Of a DNA stretch of 64,000 bases, positions 44,933-53,225 are shown one piece after another. Location of the stretch: NCBI GenBank assembly GCA_964446955.1, contig CAYUQJ010000001.1, forward strand, positions 868,001 to 932,000, written 5' to 3'. The translations under genes and the position numbers were made by a program. The notes below the pieces were generated by a model that did not search any database, was not told the DNA's origin, and worked only from the letters and a program-made list of their open reading frames with translations. Every line of letters starts with the position of its first letter. Positions within the stretch are counted from its first letter, which is position 1. Source of the DNA: Leptolinea sp964446955 (GTDB lineage Bacteria; Chloroflexota; Anaerolineae; Anaerolineales; Anaerolineaceae).

Positions 44933-47235
44933 TCGTTTCCCTCCACACGGGGCAACTGTAATCGAAAAGTGGTTCCCTGCCTTCCATCGCTAATAACCTC
45001 AATTGAACCGCCCAGCCGTGTCATTAATGTCTTCACCCACCAAAGTCCAAATCCAAGTTTCCCCGGACGATTTCCCGCCCTACCTGAATAAGTCAGTTCA
45101 AAGATCCGATCATGAAGTTCCGGAGGAATACCAGGCCCATTATCTTTAATTGAAATTTCAACCGAATTCTTTATTATGTGACCGCTGATCTTTATTACCC
45201 CATTCCCCTGCATGGCATCCGATGCATTTTCGATCAGATTGGTAAAAACAAATGTAAGGCTTTGGCTGCCAGCCATTACCAGAGGCAGATGAGCCAACCC
45301 GTCTGTTTGAATAATAATTCCGGGAGGAAGATTAGCTGATTGAAGCGCTTCAGCAACGCGCGCTTCTATGCAAACAGGCTCCAGGCGAATTGGTCTGAGA
45401 TGCGAAAGATTGTCGCGTACGGTTTGCATCGCTTCCATGGCACACCGTTCTATCTCGGCCAGGTTATTGGACAAATATGCATCCGCCTCCAACGCTGAAT
45501 TGCATTTATCCTGAATGCTCTGCACGCGTACAGGTATGGTCCCAACCTTATTGTTCAAATGATGCAGTAAGTTCGATGCAATATCACCGACAGCGGCAAA
45601 TGTTTCAGCCACAGAACGTTGTTCCTGCGCGGCTCGCAATTCCTGCTGGCGTGTTTCGTTTTGAATCGCGAGAACCGCGAAATGAGCCAAAAATGTTAAC
45701 ACTTTTTTATCCCAATCCGATTCGGCAAACCGGCCGGGGTCTGATTCGGAGCTGTAAACACCAAAAGCGCCAATCGGCATATCCGAGTCATTTGTCAGCA
45801 ATGGAACAACAAGGGCGCGGGCCCATTTTTGTGCACGAGCCAGATCCTGCCTGTGAAACCGCGGATCGATCCGAACATCTTCAGCCACAACTGCCTCACG
45901 GTTGATCACGGATTCACCGGCAAGGCTGCCTTTAAGAGGCACCCGTTCGCCATGAACAAAACCACCAAATGATGATTCCAGAACCAATTCAGAATCGCTG
46001 CGTAGCCACAGCGCGCCCACTGAGGCATTCAAAAGATCGCAGGCCAACGATGTGAGATGATCCAAAACATAAGTGCATGGTTGAGAAAAAATTAGCCGTG
46101 CCACTTCTTGAAGCGCGTCAAGCAGCCGCACCTCTTGAATAGCGGTAACGGCAAATGTGGCCATGGTCTGCAGCATATGGCTCTGGTTTTCATCGAACGC
46201 GCCGGGTTCAGGGCTTTCCAGGTTTAGTACTCCTTCCAACCTGCCGCTGGCGTTTATTAACGGAACAGCTAATTCAGATCGCATCTGCATCCCGGCATCC
46301 AGAGGATAATAAACTTTAGACCACGGATCAGCCAGAAGATCGGGAATAACGATTGGCAGACGTGTACGCGCCACATAAGCCATGATACTGTTGCCATCCA
46401 CAGCCAACACTTCCGTTTTGGGCCGGGTCATGTCAGTACCAGCAAAAGCCCGCGTTACAAGATGTTTCCCATCTTTATCCAACAACCGGAATATGCCATA
46501 ATGCCCGTTCGTCATATCCAGAGCGAGCTGAAGAATGGATTCGAGAGTTTCTTCCAACTGCAGGCGTGAAGAGATCAACATGCCTGCACGGTTCAACCGG
46601 TTCAGTTCATCTTCTTTTCGTGCCAGATCCCTTCGGATACTGGCCATCCGGCGAGCATGGTAAATGGCCATTGCAGCCTGGTTGACAAAATTATCCAACA
46701 GGAGAAGCTCAAGCCGGGAAAACGGGCGGTCTTCACACAGATACATATACAAAACGCCAACAACCTGTTCCACCACTATCAACGGGAAACAGCCAACCGC
46801 TTTCACTCCCAGAGCGTCATAATACGGATGTATTTCCACATCCGCTTCTTCATAAGATAATACGTTCCTTCTTCGGTTAACCGCGCGCCTGCCAAACCCA
46901 TCCTGGCGCGGAAGATCATCGATTTCGACCGTATTCGCTACAACTCTCTTCTTTTCCTGCCCTGCAGATACCCGGGAGGGAACATCAAATTCCCCTCGAA
47001 TTTCATCATACGAGTAAATGACAGCGGATGAACCGGGAACAACACGTATCGCACTTTCAACCACGAGACGAAGGCTATCATTGCTGCTGATAACATCATC
47101 CGATCCGATTCGGTTGATTGTGCTGCTGATCTGGTTCAGACTGGCAACAGCTTCCAGTAACCGTACATCTGCTTCGGAAGAAAAATGATTTTCGTTGATA
47201 CTCATGGCATCAGATAACCTGTTGATTTTTGTCAT
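44929..47235 (-). CDS. Cytoplasmic histidine kinase with three GAF domains
   Basis: A 768-residue protein without membrane segments. Three GAF-type domains fill residues ~30-540 (for example VESAIRVVPGSSAVIYSYDE, LQLALDMTNGHYGIFRLLDK, LASLACDLLNASVGALWLRS). The phospho-acceptor region is VGDIASNLLHHLNNKVGTIP (~550-570), an HLNN-type box instead of the usual HEINN. The ATPase has NLIENASDAMQG, DNGPGIPPELHDRIFE and GFGLWWVKTLM. The ATG at 47235 overlaps a TACAAT that may be its -10 box, so the ATG at 47205 may be the true start. It lies upstream of and overlaps the response regulator. The signal is unknown. Confidence 0.9.
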   Translation of the reverse strand: MTKINRLSDAMSINENHFSSEADVRLLEAVASLNQISSTINRIGSDDVISSNDSLRLVVESAIRVVPGSSAVIYSYDEIRGEFDVPSRVSAGQEKKRVVANTVEIDDLPRQDGFGRRAVNRRRNVLSYEEADVEIHPYYDALGVKAVGCFPLIVVEQVVGVLYMYLCEDRPFSRLELLLLDNFVNQAAMAIYHARRMASIRRDLARKEDELNRLNRAGMLISSRLQLEETLESILQLALDMTNGHYGIFRLLDKDGKHLVTRAFAGTDMTRPKTEVLAVDGNSIMAYVARTRLPIVIPDLLADPWSKVYYPLDAGMQMRSELAVPLINASGRLEGVLNLESPEPGAFDENQSHMLQTMATFAVTAIQEVRLLDALQEVARLIFSQPCTYVLDHLTSLACDLLNASVGALWLRSDSELVLESSFGGFVHGERVPLKGSLAGESVINREAVVAEDVRIDPRFHRQDLARAQKWARALVVPLLTNDSDMPIGAFGVYSSESDPGRFAESDWDKKVLTFLAHFAVLAIQNETRQQELRAAQEQRSVAETFAAVGDIASNLLHHLNNKVGTIPVRVQSIQDKCNSALEADAYLSNNLAEIERCAMEAMQTVRDNLSHLRPIRLEPVCIEARVAEALQSANLPPGIIIQTDGLAHLPLVMAGSQSLTFVFTNLIENASDAMQGNGVIKISGHIIKNSVEISIKDNGPGIPPELHDRIFELTYSGRAGNRPGKLGFGLWWVKTLMTRLGGSIEVISDGRQGTTFRLQLPRVEGNE

Positions 47236-47269
47236 TGTATCACGCGCCTCTTTCGGACAAGCAGCAAGA

Positions 47270-47332
47270 AAAATTTGACCGCCGATCGCTGAAAGCAGAC
47301 CAGTATCGGTCAGCGGTCAGGTTTCGGCGGTC
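47270..47332 (-). terminator. Terminator of glnA with a long branched hairpin
   Basis: Outer stem GACCGCCGA with TCGGCGGTC (9 bp), inner short stems CGCT/AGCG and GACC/GGTC. On the minus strand it is followed by AAATTTTTCTT. It lies 38 bases after the glnA stop. Confidence 0.75.
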
Positions 47333-47369
47333 GTAACAATAAGGATTTTCTTCGCCTGTGTGAGAGTTT

Positions 47370-48782
47370 CTAAATGTCGAAATACAGACTAAATTCGTAC
47401 GGCGTGGGACGCAGGCGTACAGGATCGAGCTCATTGACCTTTTTGTAGGAAATGTAAGCTTCCAACAAATCTTTGGTGAACACATCACCTTTCAACAAGA
47501 AGTCATGATCTGCTTCCAGTGCGGCAATCACTTCGCTTAATGAACCAGGAACCTGCTTAATCTTTTTCATCTCTTCGGCTGGAAGTTCGTACAGATCCTT
47601 GTCCTGAGGTTCACCGGGATCGATCCGGTTCTGAATACCATCGAGACCGGCCATCAAAATGGCAGCGAAGCACAGGTAGGGGTTACTTGAAGGATCCGGC
47701 GCACGGAATTCCACACGCTTGGCTTTTGAACTCTTGGTAACCGGGATACGGCAAATGGCAGAGCGGTTGCGCTGTGAGTAAGCCAGATTGACCGGTGCTT
47801 CGTAACCGGGAACCAAACGGCGGAAGGAGTTCGTTGTCGGGCTGGTAAGAGCCAGCAGCGCCGGGGCATGCTTTAACAGACCACCGATGTAATACTTGGC
47901 CGTATCAGAAAGACCGGCATACCCGGAAGCGTCATAGAAGACATTGGATTCACCCTTCCACAAGGATGAGTGCACATGCATACCTGAGCCATTGTCGCCA
48001 AAGAGTGGTTTGGGCATAAATGTTACGGTTTTTCCATTTTTACGGGCAACATTCTTGGCCATGTACTTGTACAACAACAGTTGATCAGCCATCCTGGTGA
48101 GCGTATTGAAGCGCATGCCAAGCTCGGTCTGGCCAGCGGTAGCCACTTCGTGGTGATGGATTTCCATCGAGACACCGGCCTCTTCCAAAGCCATCACGAT
48201 CTGTGACCGGACATCCTGCAGGGTATCAGCGGGAGGAACCGGGAAATAGCCACGCTTTGGAGAAATCTGACCGCCAAAATTCGGTTTATCAGCACGTCCA
48301 CTGTTCCACCAACCTTCCTCGCTATCGATATAGTAGAAAGATTCGAAGGTGTTGCTTGAATACCGGACATTATCGAAGATAAAAAATTCTGCCTCGGGTC
48401 CAAAAAAAGCTGTTTCGGCAATTCCCGTCTGCTTCAGGTACGCTTCCGCTTTACGCGCGACAAAACGCGGATCGCGGAGGTACGGCTGCATGGTAATGGG
48501 ATCGTACACATCACAGGTGATCACAAGAGTGGGAATAGTAGCAACAGGATCAATGAAAGCAGTTTCCGGATCCGGTTTCAAGAGCATGTCTGATTCATGA
48601 ATCTCCTGAAATCCACGTATGGAAGAACCATCAAAAGGAATACCTTCTTCAAACAGGTCAGCCTTAAAACGATGGACCGGAATTGTAAAATGCTGCCACT
48701 GGCCGGGAAGGTCAGTGAAGCGAATATCAACCATCTTTACGTTTTTGGCCAATGCCAACGCGTCTGCAACTGTCTTAGCCAT
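47370..48782 (-). CDS. glnA: Glutamine synthetase type I (adenylylation type)
   Basis: A 470-residue enzyme making glutamine from glutamate, ammonia and ATP. Markers are FDGSSIRGFQEIHESDMLLK, GPEAEFFIFD, MEIHHHEVATAGQTELGMRF, the ATP-binding GDNGSGMHVHSSLWKG, and SKAKRVEFRAPDPSSNPYLC. The adenylylation loop with its tyrosine is present as DKDLYELPAEEMKKI, matching NLYDLPPEE of E. coli. This makes it a natural substrate of the GlnE at 55.6 kb. The start has AAGGAGAG. The promoter region holds repeated GGGTAATAT elements; a terminator follows. Confidence 0.97.
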   Translation of the reverse strand: MAKTVADALALAKNVKMVDIRFTDLPGQWQHFTIPVHRFKADLFEEGIPFDGSSIRGFQEIHESDMLLKPDPETAFIDPVATIPTLVITCDVYDPITMQPYLRDPRFVARKAEAYLKQTGIAETAFFGPEAEFFIFDNVRYSSNTFESFYYIDSEEGWWNSGRADKPNFGGQISPKRGYFPVPPADTLQDVRSQIVMALEEAGVSMEIHHHEVATAGQTELGMRFNTLTRMADQLLLYKYMAKNVARKNGKTVTFMPKPLFGDNGSGMHVHSSLWKGESNVFYDASGYAGLSDTAKYYIGGLLKHAPALLALTSPTTNSFRRLVPGYEAPVNLAYSQRNRSAICRIPVTKSSKAKRVEFRAPDPSSNPYLCFAAILMAGLDGIQNRIDPGEPQDKDLYELPAEEMKKIKQVPGSLSEVIAALEADHDFLLKGDVFTKDLLEAYISYKKVNELDPVRLRPTPYEFSLYFDI

Positions 48783-48834
48783 GGAAAACTCTCCTTAAAA
48801 TAATTTCGCACTGCCTTTATTCAATATGTCCCAG

Positions 48835-48840
48835 ATTATA
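48835..48840 (-). promoter_or_regulatory. -10 box of glnA
   Basis: Perfect TATAAT on the minus strand, 52 bases before the ATG. The repeat at 48838-48847 overlaps it and the next ones lie over the spacer and -35 region. Confidence 0.55.
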
Positions 48841-48869
48841 TTCACCCATATTACCCATGTATATTACCC
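48838..48869 (-). repeat. Three direct repeats of GGGTAATAT over the glnA promoter
   Basis: On the minus strand GGGTAATAT occurs at 48861-48869 and 48848-48856, and GGGTGAATAT at 48838-48847. Starts are 13 and 9-10 bases apart, near one helical turn. Related GGGTAATA (48924-48931) and GGGTGATA (49000-49007) lie on the plus strand farther upstream. A candidate operator of unknown factor. Confidence 0.5.
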
Positions 48870-48960
48870 AAATGGAGCATCTTCATGTGCAAAAATGTCA
48901 CAAAAACGCAGTTTACCAGTCCGGGGTAATAGTCTGTCCTGGTTGTAATACCAAACCATC

Positions 48961-48975
48961 CTATAAATCTTATAG
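48961..48975. promoter_or_regulatory. Inverted repeat in the glnA/transporter divergent region
   Basis: CTATAA ATC TTATAG, 6-bp arms with a 3-base centre. It lies between the divergent glnA and transporter genes. It may be a binding site or simply AT-rich promoter sequence. Confidence 0.3.
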
Positions 48976-49067
48976 ACAACTTGAATAATTTACTCTTTTG
49001 GGTGATAGCCGTATCTCAGCGAGGTTTGTAAAATCTTACGGATTATAGAACTCGCCAGAGGTCATCC

Positions 49068-50372
49068 ATGTGGATCGCAATCCTTGTTTTTATTATTTCA
49101 TATGTTGCAATTTCAACCGAGAAGTTTCCCCGGCACTGGGTGGCTACACTGGGGGGCAGTTTTCTCCTGCTTACAGGCGTACTCAGCCCGGATGAAGCAC
49201 TTGCCTATATAAATTGGGAAACACTGGGATTGCTGGCCGGAATGTTTACCCTGGTCGGAATCCTTAGCGAGGGCGGGTTCTTTCACTGGCTATCCATGAC
49301 AATCCTGAGGAAGGTCAATTTTCACCCCACATACCTGTTTGTTATCCTGGTCATGATGGCTGCCATCCTCGCCATGTTTATGGACAGCATCACAGTCATG
49401 CTCTTCCTTTCTGCACTTACTTTTCAGTTGTGCCGTCTGTTAAAACTCGATCCCGTTCCATTGATCATTGCTGAAGTATGCGCGGCAAATACCGGAGGTT
49501 CCGGCACACTGGTTGGAGACCCGCCTAATGTCATTCTTGGGACAACTTTGGGATTTTCGTTCTCTGATTTTGTTGTCCATACCGGACCAATGGCAATAAT
49601 TACATCTTTATTCTTGTTAGGTTTGTTTTATTTACAGAATAGAAAATCGTTAGTTAATGCCCGCCAATCCCTTACCCTGGAGACAATTTCAGAGATTGAA
49701 AAACTGCATCACGAACCATTGCACGCTCACCTTACACAAGTAGGCCTTACGGGGTTCATCATGGCTGTTGTGCTTCTGGTCTTTCACGTCCCCCTTACCC
49801 ACCTCAGTGGTTTACCCATTAATGCAGCGGTAGCCGCCCTGGTTCCGGCGAGTCTGTCCATGATCGCATTGCGTGACAACCGGATTAAAAAAATCATTCT
49901 ACGGGTAGATGGTGAAAGTATCCTGTTTTTTGGTGGCCTATTCCTTTTGATCGGAGGATTGGAAAAGGTAAAGATATTTGAGATTATGGCGGAACAGATG
50001 TCAGCTATCGCCACATCAGATACCTTTGTTTTTATCACTGTTTTACAGTGGGTACCCGGATTGATCAGTGGAGTAGTGGATAACGTGCCCCTGGCGCTCG
50101 CGATGAGCTATGTATTGAAAGACCTTTCTGCCATGCCCGGCGTCCCAGCGTTATCTCTGATGGTATGGTCGTTGGCCATGGGCGTGGATGTTGGCGGCAA
50201 TCTCACCCCGATTGGAGCATCTGCTAATGTGGTTGCCTATGGTTTTCTTGAACATAACCATGGGAAAGTCGGTTGGGGACGATGGCTTTTGTATTCAGCA
50301 CCGGCAACAATATTGGCCATGGTATTGATAACAGGCATGCTTTACTTCAAAAGCATCACAGGCTGGTATTAA
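49068..50372 (+). CDS. Ion transporter of the ArsB/NhaD/citrate (IT) superfamily
   Basis: A 434-residue protein with about 11-12 membrane helices. The two repeat hairpins of the family are visible: ANTGGSGTLVGDPPNVILGT in the first half and GVDVGGNLTPIGASANVVAY in the second. The family includes arsenite, Na+/H+ and dicarboxylate transporters. Substrate is not set by the sequence. AGAGGT precedes the ATG. It is divergent from glnA, so they may share regulatory sites. It is likely first in the run toward the permease-GlnE genes, though 40 bases separate it from the next reading frame. Confidence 0.88.
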   Translation: MWIAILVFIISYVAISTEKFPRHWVATLGGSFLLLTGVLSPDEALAYINWETLGLLAGMFTLVGILSEGGFFHWLSMTILRKVNFHPTYLFVILVMMAAILAMFMDSITVMLFLSALTFQLCRLLKLDPVPLIIAEVCAANTGGSGTLVGDPPNVILGTTLGFSFSDFVVHTGPMAIITSLFLLGLFYLQNRKSLVNARQSLTLETISEIEKLHHEPLHAHLTQVGLTGFIMAVVLLVFHVPLTHLSGLPINAAVAALVPASLSMIALRDNRIKKIILRVDGESILFFGGLFLLIGGLEKVKIFEIMAEQMSAIATSDTFVFITVLQWVPGLISGVVDNVPLALAMSYVLKDLSAMPGVPALSLMVWSLAMGVDVGGNLTPIGASANVVAYGFLEHNHGKVGWGRWLLYSAPATILAMVLITGMLYFKSITGWY

Positions 50373-50412
50373 GGTCGGTTTCTTTTCCATTGGATAAAGG
50401 AAGGAGTTGGTA

Positions 50413-50556
50413 ATGAAGATGAATACTGTCAACACAACCCACCATATACATGGCATCAACAAATGGAATTATGAAAAAGTCCCGGCCAAAAATCTGCGAA
50501 TTAAAAAAATGCAATTATCAAGTTCTTTCCTGGTTTATTCCTATTTCATTAAATGA
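50413..50556 (+). CDS. Small open reading frame of 47 codons with good ribosome binding site
   Basis: It starts with AAGGAG six bases before... ATG at 50413 after AAGGAGTTGGTA, and encodes a basic peptide, MKMNTVNTTHHIHGINKWNY at the start and SSSFLVYSYFIK at the end. Its stop TGA is next to the ribosome binding site of the following small membrane protein (GAGG). I do not recognise it. It is either a real small protein or a leader that couples translation of the next gene. Evidence is the ribosome binding site, position and the tight spacing only. Confidence 0.4.
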   Translation: MKMNTVNTTHHIHGINKWNYEKVPAKNLRIKKMQLSSSFLVYSYFIK

Positions 50557-50564
50557 GGCCGATC

Positions 50565-50765
50565 ATGTCATTACCTGAATTTCTATATCTTGCCATGGGC
50601 GCAATCATCACTCGAATCTACCTTGAGAATACTTCAACCAAAGGTTTTAAAACATTTGATTGGGTTCAATTAATTTTTGAGATTCTCCGAGTTGTAGTTT
50701 TATGGCCTCTAGTTTTGTTCCTGGAAAAATTCGAAAAATGGTTGAAAACCGAGGATACCATTTAG
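50565..50765 (+). CDS. Small membrane protein
   Basis: About 66 residues from the ATG at 50565, which has GAGG six bases upstream; an ATG at 50553 is in frame and overlaps the previous small frame (ATGA). Two hydrophobic segments (LPEFLYLAMGAIITRIYL and IFEILRVVVLWPLVLFLEK) suggest a hairpin in the membrane, followed by a charged end. It is three bases before the permease gene and may be an accessory of it. Family not recognised. Confidence 0.55.
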   Translation: MSLPEFLYLAMGAIITRIYLENTSTKGFKTFDWVQLIFEILRVVVLWPLVLFLEKFEKWLKTEDTI

Positions 50766-50768
50766 ACT

Positions 50769-52301
50769 ATGAATCTTACTGAGCAATCCATTCTCAACGA
50801 TAACAGAAAAAAAACTCTTGGCCTTTCCGGCCTGACAATCCATGCGATGACATTGGTCTCTCCTGGATCGTTTGTCTGGTTTCTCTACCCGATTCAGGCA
50901 CTTGTTGCGCTGCACTATTCCGGTTCAGATATATGGCCCGGCGTGCTCATTGCGCTGATTGTCGCTTTCTTAACTGTTTGGGGTTTTTCCAATCTGGTTT
51001 ATAGATTTCCTCTCGCTGGCTCACGAAGCGCCTACCAATTCGCGCAATGTGTGTTCGACGAGGTGGCATCCGCAAAACATCGTTTCTGGTTTAGACCTGT
51101 GAAGTTCATCACAGGATGGTCGGCGCATTTGTTTTACTGGGTTTATCCGGGAGTATTAACTGCTTTCATGGCAACCCTTATTACATATATTGCCCGAGAG
51201 TTTGGCTATTCCCCGACAGCCTTTGGCCAGATTCTCCTGGCATTTAGTTTTTCCGCGTTCGTCGGCTTTCTCGCCATCCGTGGAATTACAGGATCAACCA
51301 CATCCAGCATCATCTTGAATATTGTGCAAATAACTATCCTGGTGGTTTTTTGTTTTCTTGCCATTATCTACCGCCTATCAAACCCAGACAATCTCCCACA
51401 GACATCATGGCAATTCGGCCAAATTTCTGATATTTTCCTTCCAGTATCTTTCAGTGGATTATTCTTTCAGGCAGCTATCGCATTCTTTCTTGTTTCTGGT
51501 TTTGAAGCTACAGCCGCTCTTGGCGCTTATTCGGCAAATCCCGGACGTGATCTTTCTCGAGGTTCATTTCTCGCTCTTATTATCCAGGGTACTATCTCTT
51601 ATTTATTACAGTACTTTGCTATCAACTTTGTGATCAATACTTGCTTCTTTGACAACCAGATTCCGCTGGTTGCGGCCGCCAATTCTCAAGCGCCAATTGC
51701 TTCGATTGCAATCTCCATTGGTAACAGCTTATTATGGAACAACGGATTCGCCTTTATGATCGTTATAGCGACCGCTGTCATTATCTCATTGATAGCGGCT
51801 ATGCTTACAGCGATCAACAATGGTGTTCGTGTTAGTTTTTCCATGGCACTGGATGCGGAAATGCCAGGTGTTCTTCAAACATTACATCCCCGATTCGCGA
51901 CACCTTATATGGCAGTAGCACTCCTTTGTCTGGTGTCCGCGATTATTGGTTCAATCGGTGTATTAGGCGGAACCGCCTCTCTGCTTGGTTTTACTCTGGC
52001 AGCCAATATGGGAGCGTTTTCCCTCTACGCAATTATTTGCGTTCTGGCTATCATCCCAACTCCCTATACAACAACATCAAAACGCAGGTCTATATCCGGT
52101 TTTTTTGGAGCTTTTGCAAACATTGGAATGATTGCCGCTCTGGTTTTTTTTGGCTTGCGTGTAAATGGCGATGCTTCGAATGCAACAATCATGGCAGTAG
52201 TAGTCGCTTTGGTGTTCTTCGCTGGAAGTCTCATCATTTTCATCACCCGTCACAAACAAGAAGGTTTATGTGAAAACAAACAGGATGACAGAAGAATTTG
52301 A
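50769..52301 (+). CDS. APC-superfamily amino-acid permease
   Basis: A 510-residue protein with about 12 membrane helices. The N-terminal half has LSGLTIHAMTLVSPGSFVWF and VYRFPLAGSRSAYQFAQ, the latter matching the proline/glycine-rich first core region of APC permeases. Later helices include SGLFFQAAIAFFLVSGFEAT. The substrate is probably an amino acid, which fits a position ahead of glutamine synthetase genes (inference). It is 3 bases after the small membrane protein and about 74 before PP2C. Confidence 0.85.
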   Translation: MNLTEQSILNDNRKKTLGLSGLTIHAMTLVSPGSFVWFLYPIQALVALHYSGSDIWPGVLIALIVAFLTVWGFSNLVYRFPLAGSRSAYQFAQCVFDEVASAKHRFWFRPVKFITGWSAHLFYWVYPGVLTAFMATLITYIAREFGYSPTAFGQILLAFSFSAFVGFLAIRGITGSTTSSIILNIVQITILVVFCFLAIIYRLSNPDNLPQTSWQFGQISDIFLPVSFSGLFFQAAIAFFLVSGFEATAALGAYSANPGRDLSRGSFLALIIQGTISYLLQYFAINFVINTCFFDNQIPLVAAANSQAPIASIAISIGNSLLWNNGFAFMIVIATAVIISLIAAMLTAINNGVRVSFSMALDAEMPGVLQTLHPRFATPYMAVALLCLVSAIIGSIGVLGGTASLLGFTLAANMGAFSLYAIICVLAIIPTPYTTTSKRRSISGFFGAFANIGMIAALVFFGLRVNGDASNATIMAVVVALVFFAGSLIIFITRHKQEGLCENKQDDRRI

Positions 52302-52375
52302 ACGTTCTGCAGAAATTCCAACTCGTTTATTGATCGTAACCAGGATTGAAACAAGATTTTTTCTGGAGGCGTTTG

Positions 52376-53182
52376 ATGAATTTCCAGTCAAACAAAATTG
52401 AAACCAGTGGGATTTGTCACATTGGCCCTGTCAGAGAAGAAAACCAGGATACGATCTGCCTGATTGAAAAAATGGGGGAAAATTGCGGATCACTATTTGC
52501 TGTCGCTGATGGTATGGGAGGGTACGACAACGGGAAGCTCGCCAGTACCCTCGCAATAGAATCCTTATATTCAACCTTTTCTGATGATAATCGCTCACCA
52601 GAAAAAAGATTGACTCACAGCTTTGAATCTGCCAACTTCATTGTTTTTAAGACCGCGCAAAAACTGGAAACAGGACGGATGGGAACCACTCTGACGGCTG
52701 TTTATCTTGAAGGGAATACACTCACCGTAGTTCATATAGGGGATAGCCGTGTGTATCTGGTTCGTGGAAATAATGTCGAATGTCTGACCAGGGATCATAC
52801 TGTTGTAGGCGACCTGGTCAGGATGAAAGTTCTCACACCAGAAAAATTACGTACCCACCCTCAACGTTCAATACTTACCCGGGCAATAGGTCTCTCACCA
52901 TTTGTTCACCCGGATGTAACAAAACATGAAATGAGAGAGGGTGACGATATTATCCTTTGTAGTGATGGCTTATGGTCTGTAATCAATGATGAAGAACTTC
53001 CAACAATCTGTCAGACTTCAAACGGTATCACGATAGTGGTAAACCGGCTGCTTAACCTCGCAATCAAACGTGGAACGGATGACAATATATCTGCAATTGG
53101 CGTACATATCCATACACTGGGAAAAAAATCACTTCCTTCAAAACCGAATACCTGGCACCGCAATTGGCTAGATGGTCGATAA
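52376..53182 (+). CDS. PP2C-family serine/threonine phosphatase
   Basis: About 268 residues from the ATG at 52376, supported by GGAGG at the right distance; a TTG at 52346 is in frame but would lie before this site. PP2C metal-site motifs are present: GPVREENQDTICLI, FAVADGMGGYDNGK, GDSRVYLVRG, LCSDGLWSV and GTDDNISAIGV. It is the usual partner of Hanks-type kinases. The kinase reading frame follows directly, so the pair reverses phosphorylation of shared targets. It is cytoplasmic. Confidence 0.95.
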   Translation: MNFQSNKIETSGICHIGPVREENQDTICLIEKMGENCGSLFAVADGMGGYDNGKLASTLAIESLYSTFSDDNRSPEKRLTHSFESANFIVFKTAQKLETGRMGTTLTAVYLEGNTLTVVHIGDSRVYLVRGNNVECLTRDHTVVGDLVRMKVLTPEKLRTHPQRSILTRAIGLSPFVHPDVTKHEMREGDDIILCSDGLWSVINDEELPTICQTSNGITIVVNRLLNLAIKRGTDDNISAIGVHIHTLGKKSLPSKPNTWHRNWLDGR

Positions 53183-53225
53183 TTCATTGGAAAAAACAGA
53201 GAAAGACAGAATAAATGGAGAGTCT

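Noticed and set aside
48886..48902. CRP-like site TGTGC-N7-TCACA upstream of glnA
   Set aside because: One base too long compared with TGTGA-N6-TCACA and one mismatch; may be chance.
49008..49067. Riboswitch in the transporter leader (CCGTA/TACGG and GCGAG/CTCGC pairings)
   Set aside because: Short alternative stems that overlap; no known riboswitch core was recognised.
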